A stretch of 64,000 nt of DNA from Firmicutes bacterium AM31-12AC. Its GTDB lineage: Bacteria > Bacillota > Clostridia > Lachnospirales > Lachnospiraceae. This document shows, one piece after another, positions 47,053-56,100 of this stretch. Every line of letters begins with the position of its first letter. Position 1 is the first letter of the stretch. The position numbers and the translations under genes are program-made. The stretch is from NCBI GenBank assembly GCA_003480425.1, contig QUJA01000008.1:39760-103759 (forward strand). The letters run 5' to 3'. The notes under the pieces were generated by a model. It did no database searches. It worked only from the letters and a program-made list of their open reading frames with translations, and had not been told where the DNA came from.

Positions 47053-47421
47053 ATGACATTTGATTATTGTACAACAGAAGACGAAATTATTGATTCATTT
47101 TTACACAACATACCTGTGTGTGACTGCGGTTCTCAGATGATAGTCGATGACCCACGAGATGTTTATATATGTCCAAATTGTGGATACGAAATTCGACAAG
47201 AAGAGTATGATTGTACTCATCCGTATCTAAATGTTATTAAGTCACACTGTTTGACATGGTATGACCTACACCATGAAGATGGGTACGATTATGAGTATGG
47301 TGAGTTTTATAGAGACTATGATTCGGAATTACCACCTGGGAGATGCTCATTATGTGGCGAATGTAAAAATCCAGATTACCCTATGTGTTTATCAATGTGT
47401 GAAATCATAGCTAACCTCTAA
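47053..47421 (+). CDS. Zinc-ribbon protein, 122 aa
   Basis: Rightward gene with ACGGAGG before the ATG. CDCGSQM and CPNCG form one ribbon near residues 23-43; CSLCGECKNPDYPMC adds further ligands near the end. The middle is acidic and aromatic. Divergent from the 46784 gene and converging on the 47411 gene. Function unknown. Confidence 0.7.
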   Translation: MTFDYCTTEDEIIDSFLHNIPVCDCGSQMIVDDPRDVYICPNCGYEIRQEEYDCTHPYLNVIKSHCLTWYDLHHEDGYDYEYGEFYRDYDSELPPGRCSLCGECKNPDYPMCLSMCEIIANL

Positions 47422-47830
47422 CTTTATTCAACAGCCAAAAGAATCTCCGATAACGATCATAGTAAACATCTTTACAGCATGGGATGTCGTATCTAACCCG
47501 CAAAGTATCGTACGACACATTCTCTGTAACACCGATTATTATATATTTATGCAACTCGTTATCAGTTTCTTTGGCTGTTTTTTCTATCATATTCATTCGA
47601 TCTGAATAAAAACTTCTGATAATAGCTATTCGTTCTGTTGGATTCGACATATTATACTTACTACTGCACGTTACTAAATCAGTCTGTCTGCTGCTCAATC
47701 CGCCTAATGAATTATAAGCTTGTTTCCATATGGAATACTGTAAGCAAAAATGTTTTAGTTCATAATATCGGTGTTTTTCAATCCAATATGGATTCTTCTT
47801 TGATAACTCTGGTCTTAATATAGTTCCCAT
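47411..47830 (-). CDS. Probable phage transcription regulator (ArpU/RinA-like), 139 aa
   Basis: Start at the ATG at 47830 (AAAGGAG 11 bases upstream). RYYELKHFCLQYSIWKQAY, then MIEKTAKETDNELHKYII and IPCCKDVYYDRYRRFFWLL follow the layout of small phage proteins related to late-gene activators (ArpU/RinA type). If right, it may drive the repeated promoter class; this is inference. Confidence 0.55.
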   Translation of the reverse strand: MGTILRPELSKKNPYWIEKHRYYELKHFCLQYSIWKQAYNSLGGLSSRQTDLVTCSSKYNMSNPTERIAIIRSFYSDRMNMIEKTAKETDNELHKYIIIGVTENVSYDTLRVRYDIPCCKDVYYDRYRRFFWLLNKVRG

Positions 47831-48087
47831 TCTTCTAACGACTCCTTTCCTTTCCAAATATAGCCTGTATCTTGATAAAGTTTAATGGGTGATATGTAAT
47901 AATTAATTCGTCCTTTTCGACTATTCATATCATTAATATCGTGTACCTCTTTACCGTTTCGTACAGCTGCTCCTATCGGCAAGTATCCAGTTATTATTCC
48001 AGCCCGCACCCAAGAAGCATCTTTACCATATACTTTAGCGGCTACCCTTACTGGAACTGACCCTTTTCCAAATATTATTTTATCCAT
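47815..48087 (-). CDS. Excisionase-like small protein, 90 aa
   Basis: Start at the ATG at 48087 after AAAGGAG. VPVRVAAKVYGKDASWVRAG, then GYLPIGAAVR, resembles small phage proteins with a helix-turn-helix that acts like an excisionase or repressor. Positioned near the integrase, which fits a role in excision. Confidence 0.6.
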   Translation of the reverse strand: MDKIIFGKGSVPVRVAAKVYGKDASWVRAGIITGYLPIGAAVRNGKEVHDINDMNSRKGRINYYISPIKLYQDTGYIWKGKESLEEWELY

Positions 48088-48155
48088 TTTGATTTTCTCC
48101 TTTCGCTGGCTATGATACACGTCTATTGACGTTTTGTTAAAACAAAGTCAGTGGG

Positions 48156-48464
48156 TCAATCGTTTCTATAATACTTAATCCAACGTTTCATTGTCATTTC
48201 GCAAGGATAATCCTCATAATCCAAATCGTAAGGGGTAATATCACCACTTACTACATTCTCTATAATTTCTTTTTCATATTGCTTGTATCTTAATAAACTA
48301 TCCGGTAATTCACGATGGAGTCTACCGCATGTTTTGCATTGTCTTCGCCTAATTAGAATATTCTCTTTTAGTCCTTTTGCTCTCTTAACTATACGGGTAA
48401 CGTGGTCATATGTGGATAATGAGCCGCCACATATTGGACAGAGCTCATCTCCTTCACATATCAT
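48156..48464 (-). CDS. DUF6431-like zinc-finger protein, 102 aa
   Basis: CPICGGSLSTYDHVTRIVKR, then RRRQCKTCGRLHRELPD and RWIKYY follow the DUF6431 pattern, a small zinc-finger/HTH domain related to transposase N-termini. Divergent from the integrase; a regulator of it is possible. Confidence 0.7.
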   Translation of the reverse strand: MICEGDELCPICGGSLSTYDHVTRIVKRAKGLKENILIRRRQCKTCGRLHRELPDSLLRYKQYEKEIIENVVSGDITPYDLDYEDYPCEMTMKRWIKYYRND

Positions 48465-48484
48465 GTAATTCCTCCAGTGTTGTA

Positions 48485-48524
48485 ATATAGGAGTTGATAA
48501 GTCCTATATCTTATGGTATATAAT
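48485..48524 (+). promoter_or_regulatory. Integrase promoter with palindromic operator
   Basis: ATATAGGA (48485-48492) and TCCTATAT (48502-48509) form a perfect 8-bp inverted repeat around a -35-like TTGATA, followed by TATAAT-like sequence (48519-48524). This looks like a repressor site over the integrase promoter. Confidence 0.65.
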
Positions 48525-48572
48525 AGTGATACTAAAATCAACAACACACTTAATAGAAGGAGGATGGTATAT

Positions 48573-49811
48573 ATGTTAATCAAATGCCCAGAATGTGAAT
48601 TGCAGATTAGTGATAAAGCAGCGTTTTGCCCGCACTGTGGGTATGTTATCACCGAGCATAAACTTTATGCACCAAAACGAAATCCAAATAAACGGAGACG
48701 CTTGCCTAATGGTTTTGGGCAGATATCTGAAATTAAAGGTGTAAATTTAAGAAAAAAGTTTCGCGTTTTAGTGCCAGTTGGAAAAACAAAAGAAGGTCGT
48801 TACATATCAAAGCCACTAAAACCTCATGCTTATTTTGAAACATATAATGACGCGTATGAAGCTCTATTAGAGTACAATCGCAACCCGTATGATTTGAGTT
48901 CTGCTGATATGACTGTTGCAGAGTTGTATGAAAAGTGGTTTACGAAATATAAAGAGGGACTTAAATCCTCTACAAGCATTCGTACTATCACAGCACCCTG
49001 GAAATATTGTACGTCTATTTATGATTTTCCGGTAAAATCGTTAAGAGCTGGTCATATTAAAGAATTGATAGATAATGCTGCTATCACTGAAAACGGAAAT
49101 ACTAAGAAAGCTTCGGCTGGCACAAAAGCACGTATCAAATCTATTTTTAATCTAATGCTTGATTATGCTCTTGAGTTTGGTTTGGTAGATAAGAACTATG
49201 CCAGAACATTCTCCATATCAGATGATGTCATAAATGAACAGGCTGATGCTAAGAAACAGCATATAGCGTTTACCGATAGCGAGTTACAGATATTATGGAA
49301 CAATATAGATATGGATTATGTAGACATACTCTTATATCAGTGCTATTCAGGATGGAGACCGCAAGAGCTATGTTTATTAAAAATCGAAAATGTTGATATG
49401 AATAAAATGGAAATTATAGGTGGTATGAAGACTACTGCCGGTACGAATCGAACTGTGCCTATACATCCGAAAGTTAAAGATATCATCGTAAAGCGATATG
49501 CTGAAGCCAAGTCACTTGGTAGTGAGTATCTATTTAATTGTACAGATGGAAAAACGCACAAAGCTAATAGTAAACTTACCTATGACAAGTACAATTACCG
49601 ACTTGCGAAAATAATAAGCGATTTAAATTTAAACTCCTGTCATAGACCACATGACGGTCGGAAAACTTTTATATCACTTTGTAAAAATTCTGGTGTTGAT
49701 GAATATGCTCTGAAATATATGGCTGGACATACTATTACTGACATAACTGAGTCTGTATATACTGAACGAAACGGTGAATGGTTACATGAAGAGATTACAA
49801 AAATTAATTAG
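48573..49811 (+). CDS. int: Tyrosine recombinase (phage integrase) with N-terminal zinc ribbon, 412 aa
   Basis: Start at the ATG at 48573 (GGAGG 9 bases upstream). A zinc ribbon (CPECELQISDKAAFCPHCG, residues 4-22) precedes the SAM-like core-binding domain (TVAELYEKWFTKY). Catalytic residues: Arg in SGWRPQEL, HRPHDGRKTF (H..R), and AGHTITDITESVYT with the final Tyr. This enzyme integrates the element at attB and, with an excisionase, excises it. It stands alone on the + strand at the right end, so attP should be nearby. Confidence 0.92.
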   Translation: MLIKCPECELQISDKAAFCPHCGYVITEHKLYAPKRNPNKRRRLPNGFGQISEIKGVNLRKKFRVLVPVGKTKEGRYISKPLKPHAYFETYNDAYEALLEYNRNPYDLSSADMTVAELYEKWFTKYKEGLKSSTSIRTITAPWKYCTSIYDFPVKSLRAGHIKELIDNAAITENGNTKKASAGTKARIKSIFNLMLDYALEFGLVDKNYARTFSISDDVINEQADAKKQHIAFTDSELQILWNNIDMDYVDILLYQCYSGWRPQELCLLKIENVDMNKMEIIGGMKTTAGTNRTVPIHPKVKDIIVKRYAEAKSLGSEYLFNCTDGKTHKANSKLTYDKYNYRLAKIISDLNLNSCHRPHDGRKTFISLCKNSGVDEYALKYMAGHTITDITESVYTERNGEWLHEEITKIN

Positions 49812-50057
49812 AATAAAGATGTATATGGATGTCATCGAACGTGGATTACTCCTACATTACTCCTACATTTCTACTCAGAAGCACTGGCAATTACTGTGTT
49901 TTTCACTAGTTGCAGTTTCCGTAGAAGAAGCTGCTAAAGCTGGCAAGTTCTAAGAACTCGCGTAAAATAGCCAGTTCTCAAACTTACAAGAACTGGTAAA
50001 AATCAATAAAATTTACTTCATTTGTCGATTATTTGTCGATAATTGTAGATTTAAAAA
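49812..50057. other. Integrase downstream region, candidate attachment-site area
   Basis: No gene seen. It holds direct repeats TTACTCCTACA (twice, near 49845-49868) and TTTGTCGAT (twice, near 50020-50038), which could be integrase arm-type sites. The attachment core cannot be named because the left end of the element is outside the window. Confidence 0.35.
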
Positions 50058-50088
50058 GGGAGAGAAACATTAAGTTTCTCTCTTTTTA
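50058..50088. terminator. Bidirectional terminator near the element boundary
   Basis: GGGAGAGAAAC attaa GTTTCTCTC followed by TTTTTATT on the + strand; AAATCTACAA on the other side is less T-rich. Ends the integrase transcript. Confidence 0.65.
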
Positions 50089-50541
50089 TTAAGACAGTAA
50101 CAATTTATATCCCCCGGTATTTCTACCGGGGATTTCTTATTAGAACAACTGGAATCTATCCATTGGAACACCAAGGCATCCTGCGTAACCATCCTGACCA
50201 TTTTGGGATCTTTCCAGTTACATCTAGAAGCTCCACCATGAATCTCGACAGATCTATGCGGACATGATGTTGCATACATTTCTTGATGCAATCGAATTGT
50301 GCTCTGGTTTTGTTCGATGCCGTACTGCTTACATTTCTGCGCTGCTAACTGTAATGCTTTCTCTTCTTTGCTCTTGAAAATATCGATATCACCCATGCTC
50401 TGACAGACTTCGATTGACAGATAATTATTGTTTCCGTTGGTATCTCCACAAATGCCAAGCGTGATTAATATCATCTTCTGCCTGCAATATACCATCATGT
50501 GCTACATAATAATGGGCAAACCCATTTTCCAGAAAATCCAT
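50070..50541 (-). pseudogene. Truncated, frameshifted N-acetylmuramoyl-L-alanine amidase
   Basis: Upstream frame: AHYYVAHDGILQAEDDINHA from about 50541; downstream frame: CGDTNGNNNYLSIEVCQS, then LHQEMYATSCPHR. Together these give the typical Amidase_2 domain of phage endolysins, with the zinc-ligand His/His and the CPHR block. An extra T near 50450 separates the frames and the N-terminal part is missing. A remnant of an older prophage or of this one's far end. Confidence 0.7.
50110..50133. repeat. Perfect 8-bp hairpin within the amidase remnant
   Basis: CCCCGGTA tttc TACCGGGG on the + strand, followed by weak T content. Possibly an old terminator. Confidence 0.5.
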
Positions 50542-50674
50542 TATTCTCTATTCTCCTATACGTTCATTAATAATTGAAAATATTTTCATGTTTCGTGAAG
50601 TTTTTCTTGTATTTATGAAAAAATCATGATAATTTCCTATTAAAAGCAGGACATGACATAGAGAGAATACAAAG

Positions 50675-50726
50675 CACGTGTTTGCACGTGTATTTCATCG
50701 ACACACGTGTTAGTACGTGTTATAAT
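50675..50726 (+). promoter_or_regulatory. HicAB-type operator with four CACGTGT-like repeats and a promoter
   Basis: CACGTGT occurs at 50675, 50685 and 50704, and TACGTGT at 50714, in two spaced pairs just before a TATAAT (50721-50726). Such repeats upstream of a toxin-antitoxin locus are typical antitoxin binding sites. Confidence 0.55.
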
Positions 50727-50757
50727 ATAGTTATGATAAGGAAAGGTGATACAAAAG

Positions 50758-50963
50758 ATGCCTTTAACATCAAATGAAATGCTTAAACTTCTAAAGAAGA
50801 TGGCGGTTTCTGGATTACATTTCCAGATTTTCCAGATTTTCCAGAATCTTTCACTGAGGGAGACGACATGCAACAGGCTTATGAAATAGCTGTTGATGCA
50901 TTGGGGCTTAACTTTTCGCAGGTTCTTCAAGAAGCATTGATTTCGAAGCTTCAAATAAAATAA
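50758..50963 (+). pseudogene. Fused remnant of a hicA-hicB toxin-antitoxin pair
   Basis: The ATG at 50758 opens PLTSNEMLKLLKK, the N-terminus of HicA toxins. It then shifts to another frame reading DGGFWITFPDF, then ESFTEGDDMQQAYEIAV and NFSQVLQEALISKLQIK, the core and end of the HicB antitoxin. Most of HicA and parts of HicB are deleted. The toxin is surely inactive; a short antitoxin piece might still be made. Confidence 0.7.
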
Positions 50964-51038
50964 GTCTCACTTATAGCATTAATTAATTAATTAAAATCAG
51001 GCATATGCTTTATACTATCAAAGAAAGGATGTGATTAT

Positions 51039-51584
51039 ATGCCATTATTAAAAAAGGATATTTACACTGTTGAAGACATCTACGCACTTCCCGCTGGACA
51101 GCGTGCAGAGCTGATAGATGGTCAAATTTATAATATGACACCACCAAGCTATCTTCATCAGAGACTTGTAATGGAACTTTCCGCAACAATCCGAGATTAT
51201 ATCAAATCCCACAAAGGATTTTGCGAGGTTTTGCCCGCTCCCTTTGCCGTTTTCCTCAATCAGGACGACCGAAACTATGTAGAACCGGATATCTCCGTTA
51301 TCTGCGATCCTGATAAGCTAAATGACAAGGGATGCAATGGTGCTCCTGATTTCATTATTGAAATTGTATCACCTAGTAGCCAACGAATGGATTATTTAAC
51401 CAAGTTATTCAAATACCGCACAGCTGGTGTTCGTGAATATTGGATTGTGAATCCAATGACACGGACGATTCAGACTTACTTTTTCGGTGACCAGGAAGAC
51501 TTCCATCAATATTCTTTTAATGATGAGATTGCTGTTGGCATCTATGATGATTTGAATATCTGCATTTCAGATTTGCTAAAATAA
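51039..51584 (+). CDS. Uma2-family (PD-(D/E)XK-like) protein, 181 aa
   Basis: YTVEDIYALPAGQRAELIDG, then VEPDISVICD, PDFIIEIVSPSS and FKYRTAGVREYWIVNP, is the Uma2/DUF820 family, predicted nucleases of the restriction-endonuclease fold. The acidic residues in EPDISV and FIIEIV would hold the metal. Common in bacteria with cyanobacterial-type expansion; physiological role unknown. ATG after AAAGGATG. Confidence 0.8.
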   Translation: MPLLKKDIYTVEDIYALPAGQRAELIDGQIYNMTPPSYLHQRLVMELSATIRDYIKSHKGFCEVLPAPFAVFLNQDDRNYVEPDISVICDPDKLNDKGCNGAPDFIIEIVSPSSQRMDYLTKLFKYRTAGVREYWIVNPMTRTIQTYFFGDQEDFHQYSFNDEIAVGIYDDLNICISDLLK

Positions 51585-51640
51585 CAAAAACTGCTCCCAC
51601 ACCAATAGAGAACCGTTACCAATATATAGAAAAGCGACTA

Positions 51641-51687
51641 TGCCTCCAGCTTAACCGGAAAGCATAGTCGCTTTTTCTAATCTGTCA
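51641..51687. terminator. Strong bidirectional terminator
   Basis: AAAGCGACTATGC pairs perfectly with GCATAGTCGCTTT around a 17-base loop, with T runs on both strands. It separates the Uma2 gene (+) from gltD (-). Confidence 0.85.
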
Positions 51688-51739
51688 CATATATTTTACT
51701 TTGTTAATCTATCACTCTTTTTACTTTATATAAAGCTAT

Positions 51740-53182
51740 TTATGAAATATTTGTATATCCCATCAGTGACTCATCCACAGCCTTTGCTACAGCTCTTCCT
51801 TCCGCTATAGCCCATACAACTAAAGACTGTCCTCTGTGCATATCACCTGCCGTAAATATGTTTTTCTTACTGCTTTCATATTCTCCAGGTTTTGTCGCTA
51901 CATTGGTTCTATTGGTCAGATCAACACCAAAATCTGATGTTACATACTCTTGACTTCCCAGAAATCCTGCTGCAATTAAAACTATATCTGCCTTTAATTC
52001 ATGTTCGGTTCCTTTGACCGGCTTGAAATTCTCAAGTTCTACCGTCTTTACTGCACAAAGCTCGCCTTTTGCATTTTTCAAAAATTCTGTAACCGTTGTT
52101 TTGAAAATTCTAGGATCTTTTCCGAATTTATAAATTGCTTCCTCCTGTCCATAATCAGTCTTAAGGACTTTCGGCCACTCTGGCCATGGATTATTTTCTG
52201 CTCTTTTAAGTGGTGCCGCCGGCATCATCTCAAGCTGGGTAACATTTTTTGCACCCAATCTTATAGCAGTTCCGACACAGTCATTTCCTGTATCTCCTCC
52301 ACCGATCACGACAACATTTTTCCCTTTTAAACTGCCAAATGAAAAGTCTTTTGCTTTTATTACCTTTTCATCATCGTAGTCATTATCCATTAATTTTTTG
52401 CTTACTTCTGACAAGAAATCAACTGCAAAATAAATGCCTTTCGCATCTCTTCCAGGTGCATTGATATCTCTTGGATTGGATGCCCCACAACAGAGTATAA
52501 CTCTGTCATAGGCTTTTACCAAATCCTTTCCTTTTATATCTTTACCCACATTTACACCGCATTTAAATTCTATTCCTGCATTCTCCATAAGCTGCACACG
52601 TCTGTCTATGCTTCTCTTATCAAGCTTCATATTCGGAATTCCATATCGAAGCAGTCCACCTACACGATCTTTTCTCTCGTATACTGTGACACTATGTCCT
52701 CTTCTATTTAAAAGCAGTGCGGCTGTCAGTCCGGCTGGTCCGCTGCCTACTATCGCAATTTTCTTTCCAGTTCTTACCTCTGGTTCCTTTTCTTCTACCA
52801 GTCCATTTTCGAAAGCATAATCTATAATCGCTCTCTCGTTACTTTTTGTAGCAACAGGCTGTTCATATATGCCCTGTGTACATGCCGCCTCACAAAGTGC
52901 AGGACACACTCTTGATGTAAATTCTGGAAAACAATGTGTCTTGCTAAGTCTATAATATGCCTGCTCAAGATTTCCCATACTAACCAGATCATTTGTCTCT
53001 GGAACCAGATTGTGGAGTGGGCATCCTGATGCCATTCCAGCTATCATTGTTCCTGCCTGACAAAAAGGTATCCCGCATGACATACATCTTTTAGCTTCGC
53101 ATATCTGTTCTTCCTGTGGAAGACCCTTATGAAATTCTTCAAAATTCTGTATTCTTAATTCTACGCTAACTGTCTCTCCCAT
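51740..53182 (-). CDS. gltD: Glutamate synthase, small (beta) subunit
   Basis: The N-terminal cysteines (CEAKRCMSCGIPFC, then GCPLHN, then CPALCEAAC) bind two 4Fe-4S clusters; VGSGPAGLTAAL is the FAD site and VIGGGDTGNDC the NADPH site. The subunit passes electrons from NADPH to the large subunit for glutamate synthesis. Start taken at the ATG at 53182 (480 aa) with GGAG upstream; an ATG eight codons earlier overlaps the gltB stop. About the usual length. Confidence 0.92.
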   Translation of the reverse strand: MGETVSVELRIQNFEEFHKGLPQEEQICEAKRCMSCGIPFCQAGTMIAGMASGCPLHNLVPETNDLVSMGNLEQAYYRLSKTHCFPEFTSRVCPALCEAACTQGIYEQPVATKSNERAIIDYAFENGLVEEKEPEVRTGKKIAIVGSGPAGLTAALLLNRRGHSVTVYERKDRVGGLLRYGIPNMKLDKRSIDRRVQLMENAGIEFKCGVNVGKDIKGKDLVKAYDRVILCCGASNPRDINAPGRDAKGIYFAVDFLSEVSKKLMDNDYDDEKVIKAKDFSFGSLKGKNVVVIGGGDTGNDCVGTAIRLGAKNVTQLEMMPAAPLKRAENNPWPEWPKVLKTDYGQEEAIYKFGKDPRIFKTTVTEFLKNAKGELCAVKTVELENFKPVKGTEHELKADIVLIAAGFLGSQEYVTSDFGVDLTNRTNVATKPGEYESSKKNIFTAGDMHRGQSLVVWAIAEGRAVAKAVDESLMGYTNIS

Positions 53183-53198
53183 AATCGTCTCCACCTCC

Positions 53199-56100
53199 TT
53201 ATGCATTTTCTTTCTGACTTTTATAAAAAGCTTCTATCTGTGCTTCTTTGATGCTCATTCCGTGCTCGATAAAATCTTCTGTGTACTGAACGATTTTTTT
53301 GTAATCGGAAGGAATGATTTTTTTAAATTTTGGAAGATATTCGTCAAAGTTATCTAAAATCAATTTTGCTTTTGCAGAACCTGTGTATTTAGCATGATTT
53401 TCAAGAAGCTTTTTGAGTTCTTCTCTGTCAGACTTATGCTCTATGCTTTCCATCAGAACCATCTCTTTGTTCAGGTTTCTATAAAGCGAATTATTTTCAT
53501 CCAACACATATGCGATTCCACCGCTCATACCTGCTGCAAAATTCTTTCCTGTAGGTCCAATGATCACTGCGACACCACCGGTCATATATTCACAACCATG
53601 TTCTCCTACGCCTTCTACTACTGTTTTGGCACCTGAGTTACGTACACAGAATCTTTCTCCTGCCATTCCACCTACGTAAGCTTCACCGGATGTTGCTCCA
53701 TAAAGAGCTACATTTCCAACAATAATATTTTCCTGAGGATTATATGCTGCATCAGCCGGAGTTTTTACTATAAGTTTTCCTCCAGAGAGACCTTTTCCAA
53801 AATAGTCATTGCTGTCTCCCACCAGATTAAGTGTCAGTCCTGCCGGGATAAATGCACCGAAGCTCTGACCTCCAGATCCTTTACAGTTTACAGTAATTGT
53901 ATCTGCTTTAAGACCATCGTGATGATGTCTTGTAATTTCAGAACCGATAAGAGTACCAAATGCTCTGTCTGTATTTATTACATCTACACCTACAACGGTC
54001 GGTTCTCCCTTTATTACTGCATCCATGAATTTACGGTTCTTTGTCATCAGAAGTTTATCTTTCTTCTCATCCAGCTTGAAATCATAATAGCTCTTATCGT
54101 GGAAATCTGCTGAAACCGCACCGGAATCTCCAAGAATGGCGCTAACATCAATTTTAGCCTCCACTCCGCTAAGATCCGTTCTTTTTCTCAGTAAATCTGT
54201 TCTTCCGACCAGCTCATCTACACTCTTTACACCTAATTTTGCCATATATTCACGGAGTTCCTGTGCGATAAAACGCATAAAGTTCTCTACATATTCAGGT
54301 TTTCCCATGAATCGTTTTCTTAACTCAGGATTCTGTGTAGCCACACCCATTGGACATGTATCAAGATTACATACTCTCATCATTACGCAGCCTAATGTTA
54401 CCAATGGTGCTGTTGCAAAGCCGTATTCCTCAGCTCCCAAAATTGCAGCAATTGCTACATCTCTTCCGCTCATGAGCTTTCCATCTGTTTCCACTACAAC
54501 TCTGTTTCGAAGTCCGTTCTGGATAAGCGTCTGGTGTGTTTCTGCCAATCCCAGCTCCCAAGGCAATCCTGCATTATGGATTGAACTTATAGGAGCGGCT
54601 CCTGTTCCTCCATCATAACCTGAGATAAGAATAACGCCTGCTCCGGCCTTTGCTACACCGGCTGCGATTGTTCCCACTCCTGTTTCAGATACCAGTTTCA
54701 CAGAAATTCTGGCCGCATCATTGGCATTTTTCAAATCATAGATCAATTGTGCCAAATCTTCGATCGAATAAATATCGTGATGTGGCGGAGGTGAAATAAG
54801 GCTTACTCCCGGTGTTGAATGTCTTGTTTTTGCGATCCATGGATATACCTTCTTACCTGGCAAATGTCCACCTTCTCCTGGTTTAGCACCCTGAGCCATC
54901 TTAATCTGAATTTCTCTTGCACTGCTTAAGTATCGGCTTGTAACACCAAATCTTCCACTTGCTACCTGCTTGATAGCCGAGCTTCTGTCTTCTTTACTTC
55001 CGGCACTTTCCAGTCTTTCATCGCTTTCTCCACCTTCACCACTGTTTGATTTACCATGTAAATGATTCATCGCAATAGCTAATGCTTCATGTGCTTCCTC
55101 AGAAATTGAGCCATATGACATCGCACCTGTTTTAAATCTCTTTACGATTTCATCAACGCTTTCAACTTCCTCTAGTGCCACTCCCTTTTCAGGGTAAGCA
55201 AATTCCATAAGACTTCTGATATATCCTGTCTGCTCTCCGTCTACCATTTTGGTATATTCTTTAAATTTTTCATAGTCGCCCTCTCTTGTAGCCATCTGCA
55301 GCATATGAATTGTTGCAGGATTATATCTATGGCTCTCTCCCTGGGAGCGCATTTTATGTCTTCCTAAAGAATCAATAGACATATCTGTAGCCAGACCTAA
55401 TGGATCAAATGCCTGTGAATGTTGTTTGTCTGTATTCTGTGCAATATCATCCAATGTAATTCCGCCGATTCTTGAAACTGTTCCTGCGAAATATTTATCT
55501 ATTACACTCTTATCTATACCTAAAGCTTCAAAAATTCTGCTGCCTTGATATGACTGCAATGTAGAAATTCCCATCTTAGAAGCAATTTTTACTATCCCCT
55601 GAAGAATTGCATTATCATAATCTGAAACTGCTGCATAATAGTCTTTTTCTAAGAGACCGTCCTCTATCTGCTCTTTTATAGACGCATGAGCCAGATACGG
55701 ATTGATCGCGCATGCTCCATATCCCAAAAGTGTAGCAAAATGATGAACAAGACAAGGCTCTGCAGTCTCAATTATAAGTGACATAGCCATACATTTTTTT
55801 GTCTGAACCAAATGATTGTGAACTGCGGCCACAGCTAACAGTGAAGGAATAGCTACATGATTTTCATCTACTCCTCTGTCTGACAAAATGAGCACAGTAG
55901 CACCATCACGATACACTCTGTCCACTTCAACAAACAGATGATCAAGCGCTCTGTCTAATGGAGTGCTCTTATAGAAAAGTGTAGAAACCTTCTCTACTTT
56001 AAGTCCATCCTGGTTGAGTTTTGAAATCTTTAATAAATCAAGATCAGACAAAATCGGATTCTTTACCTTTAACACCTTACAGTTAGAAGGTTTTTCTGAT

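Noticed and set aside
1..48500. Stop-codon reassignment in the element (a tRNA-like gene plus the in-frame TAG near 15445)
   Set aside because: TAG, TAA and TGA all serve as normal gene ends throughout the element, and the tRNA-like arm does not read a stop codon.
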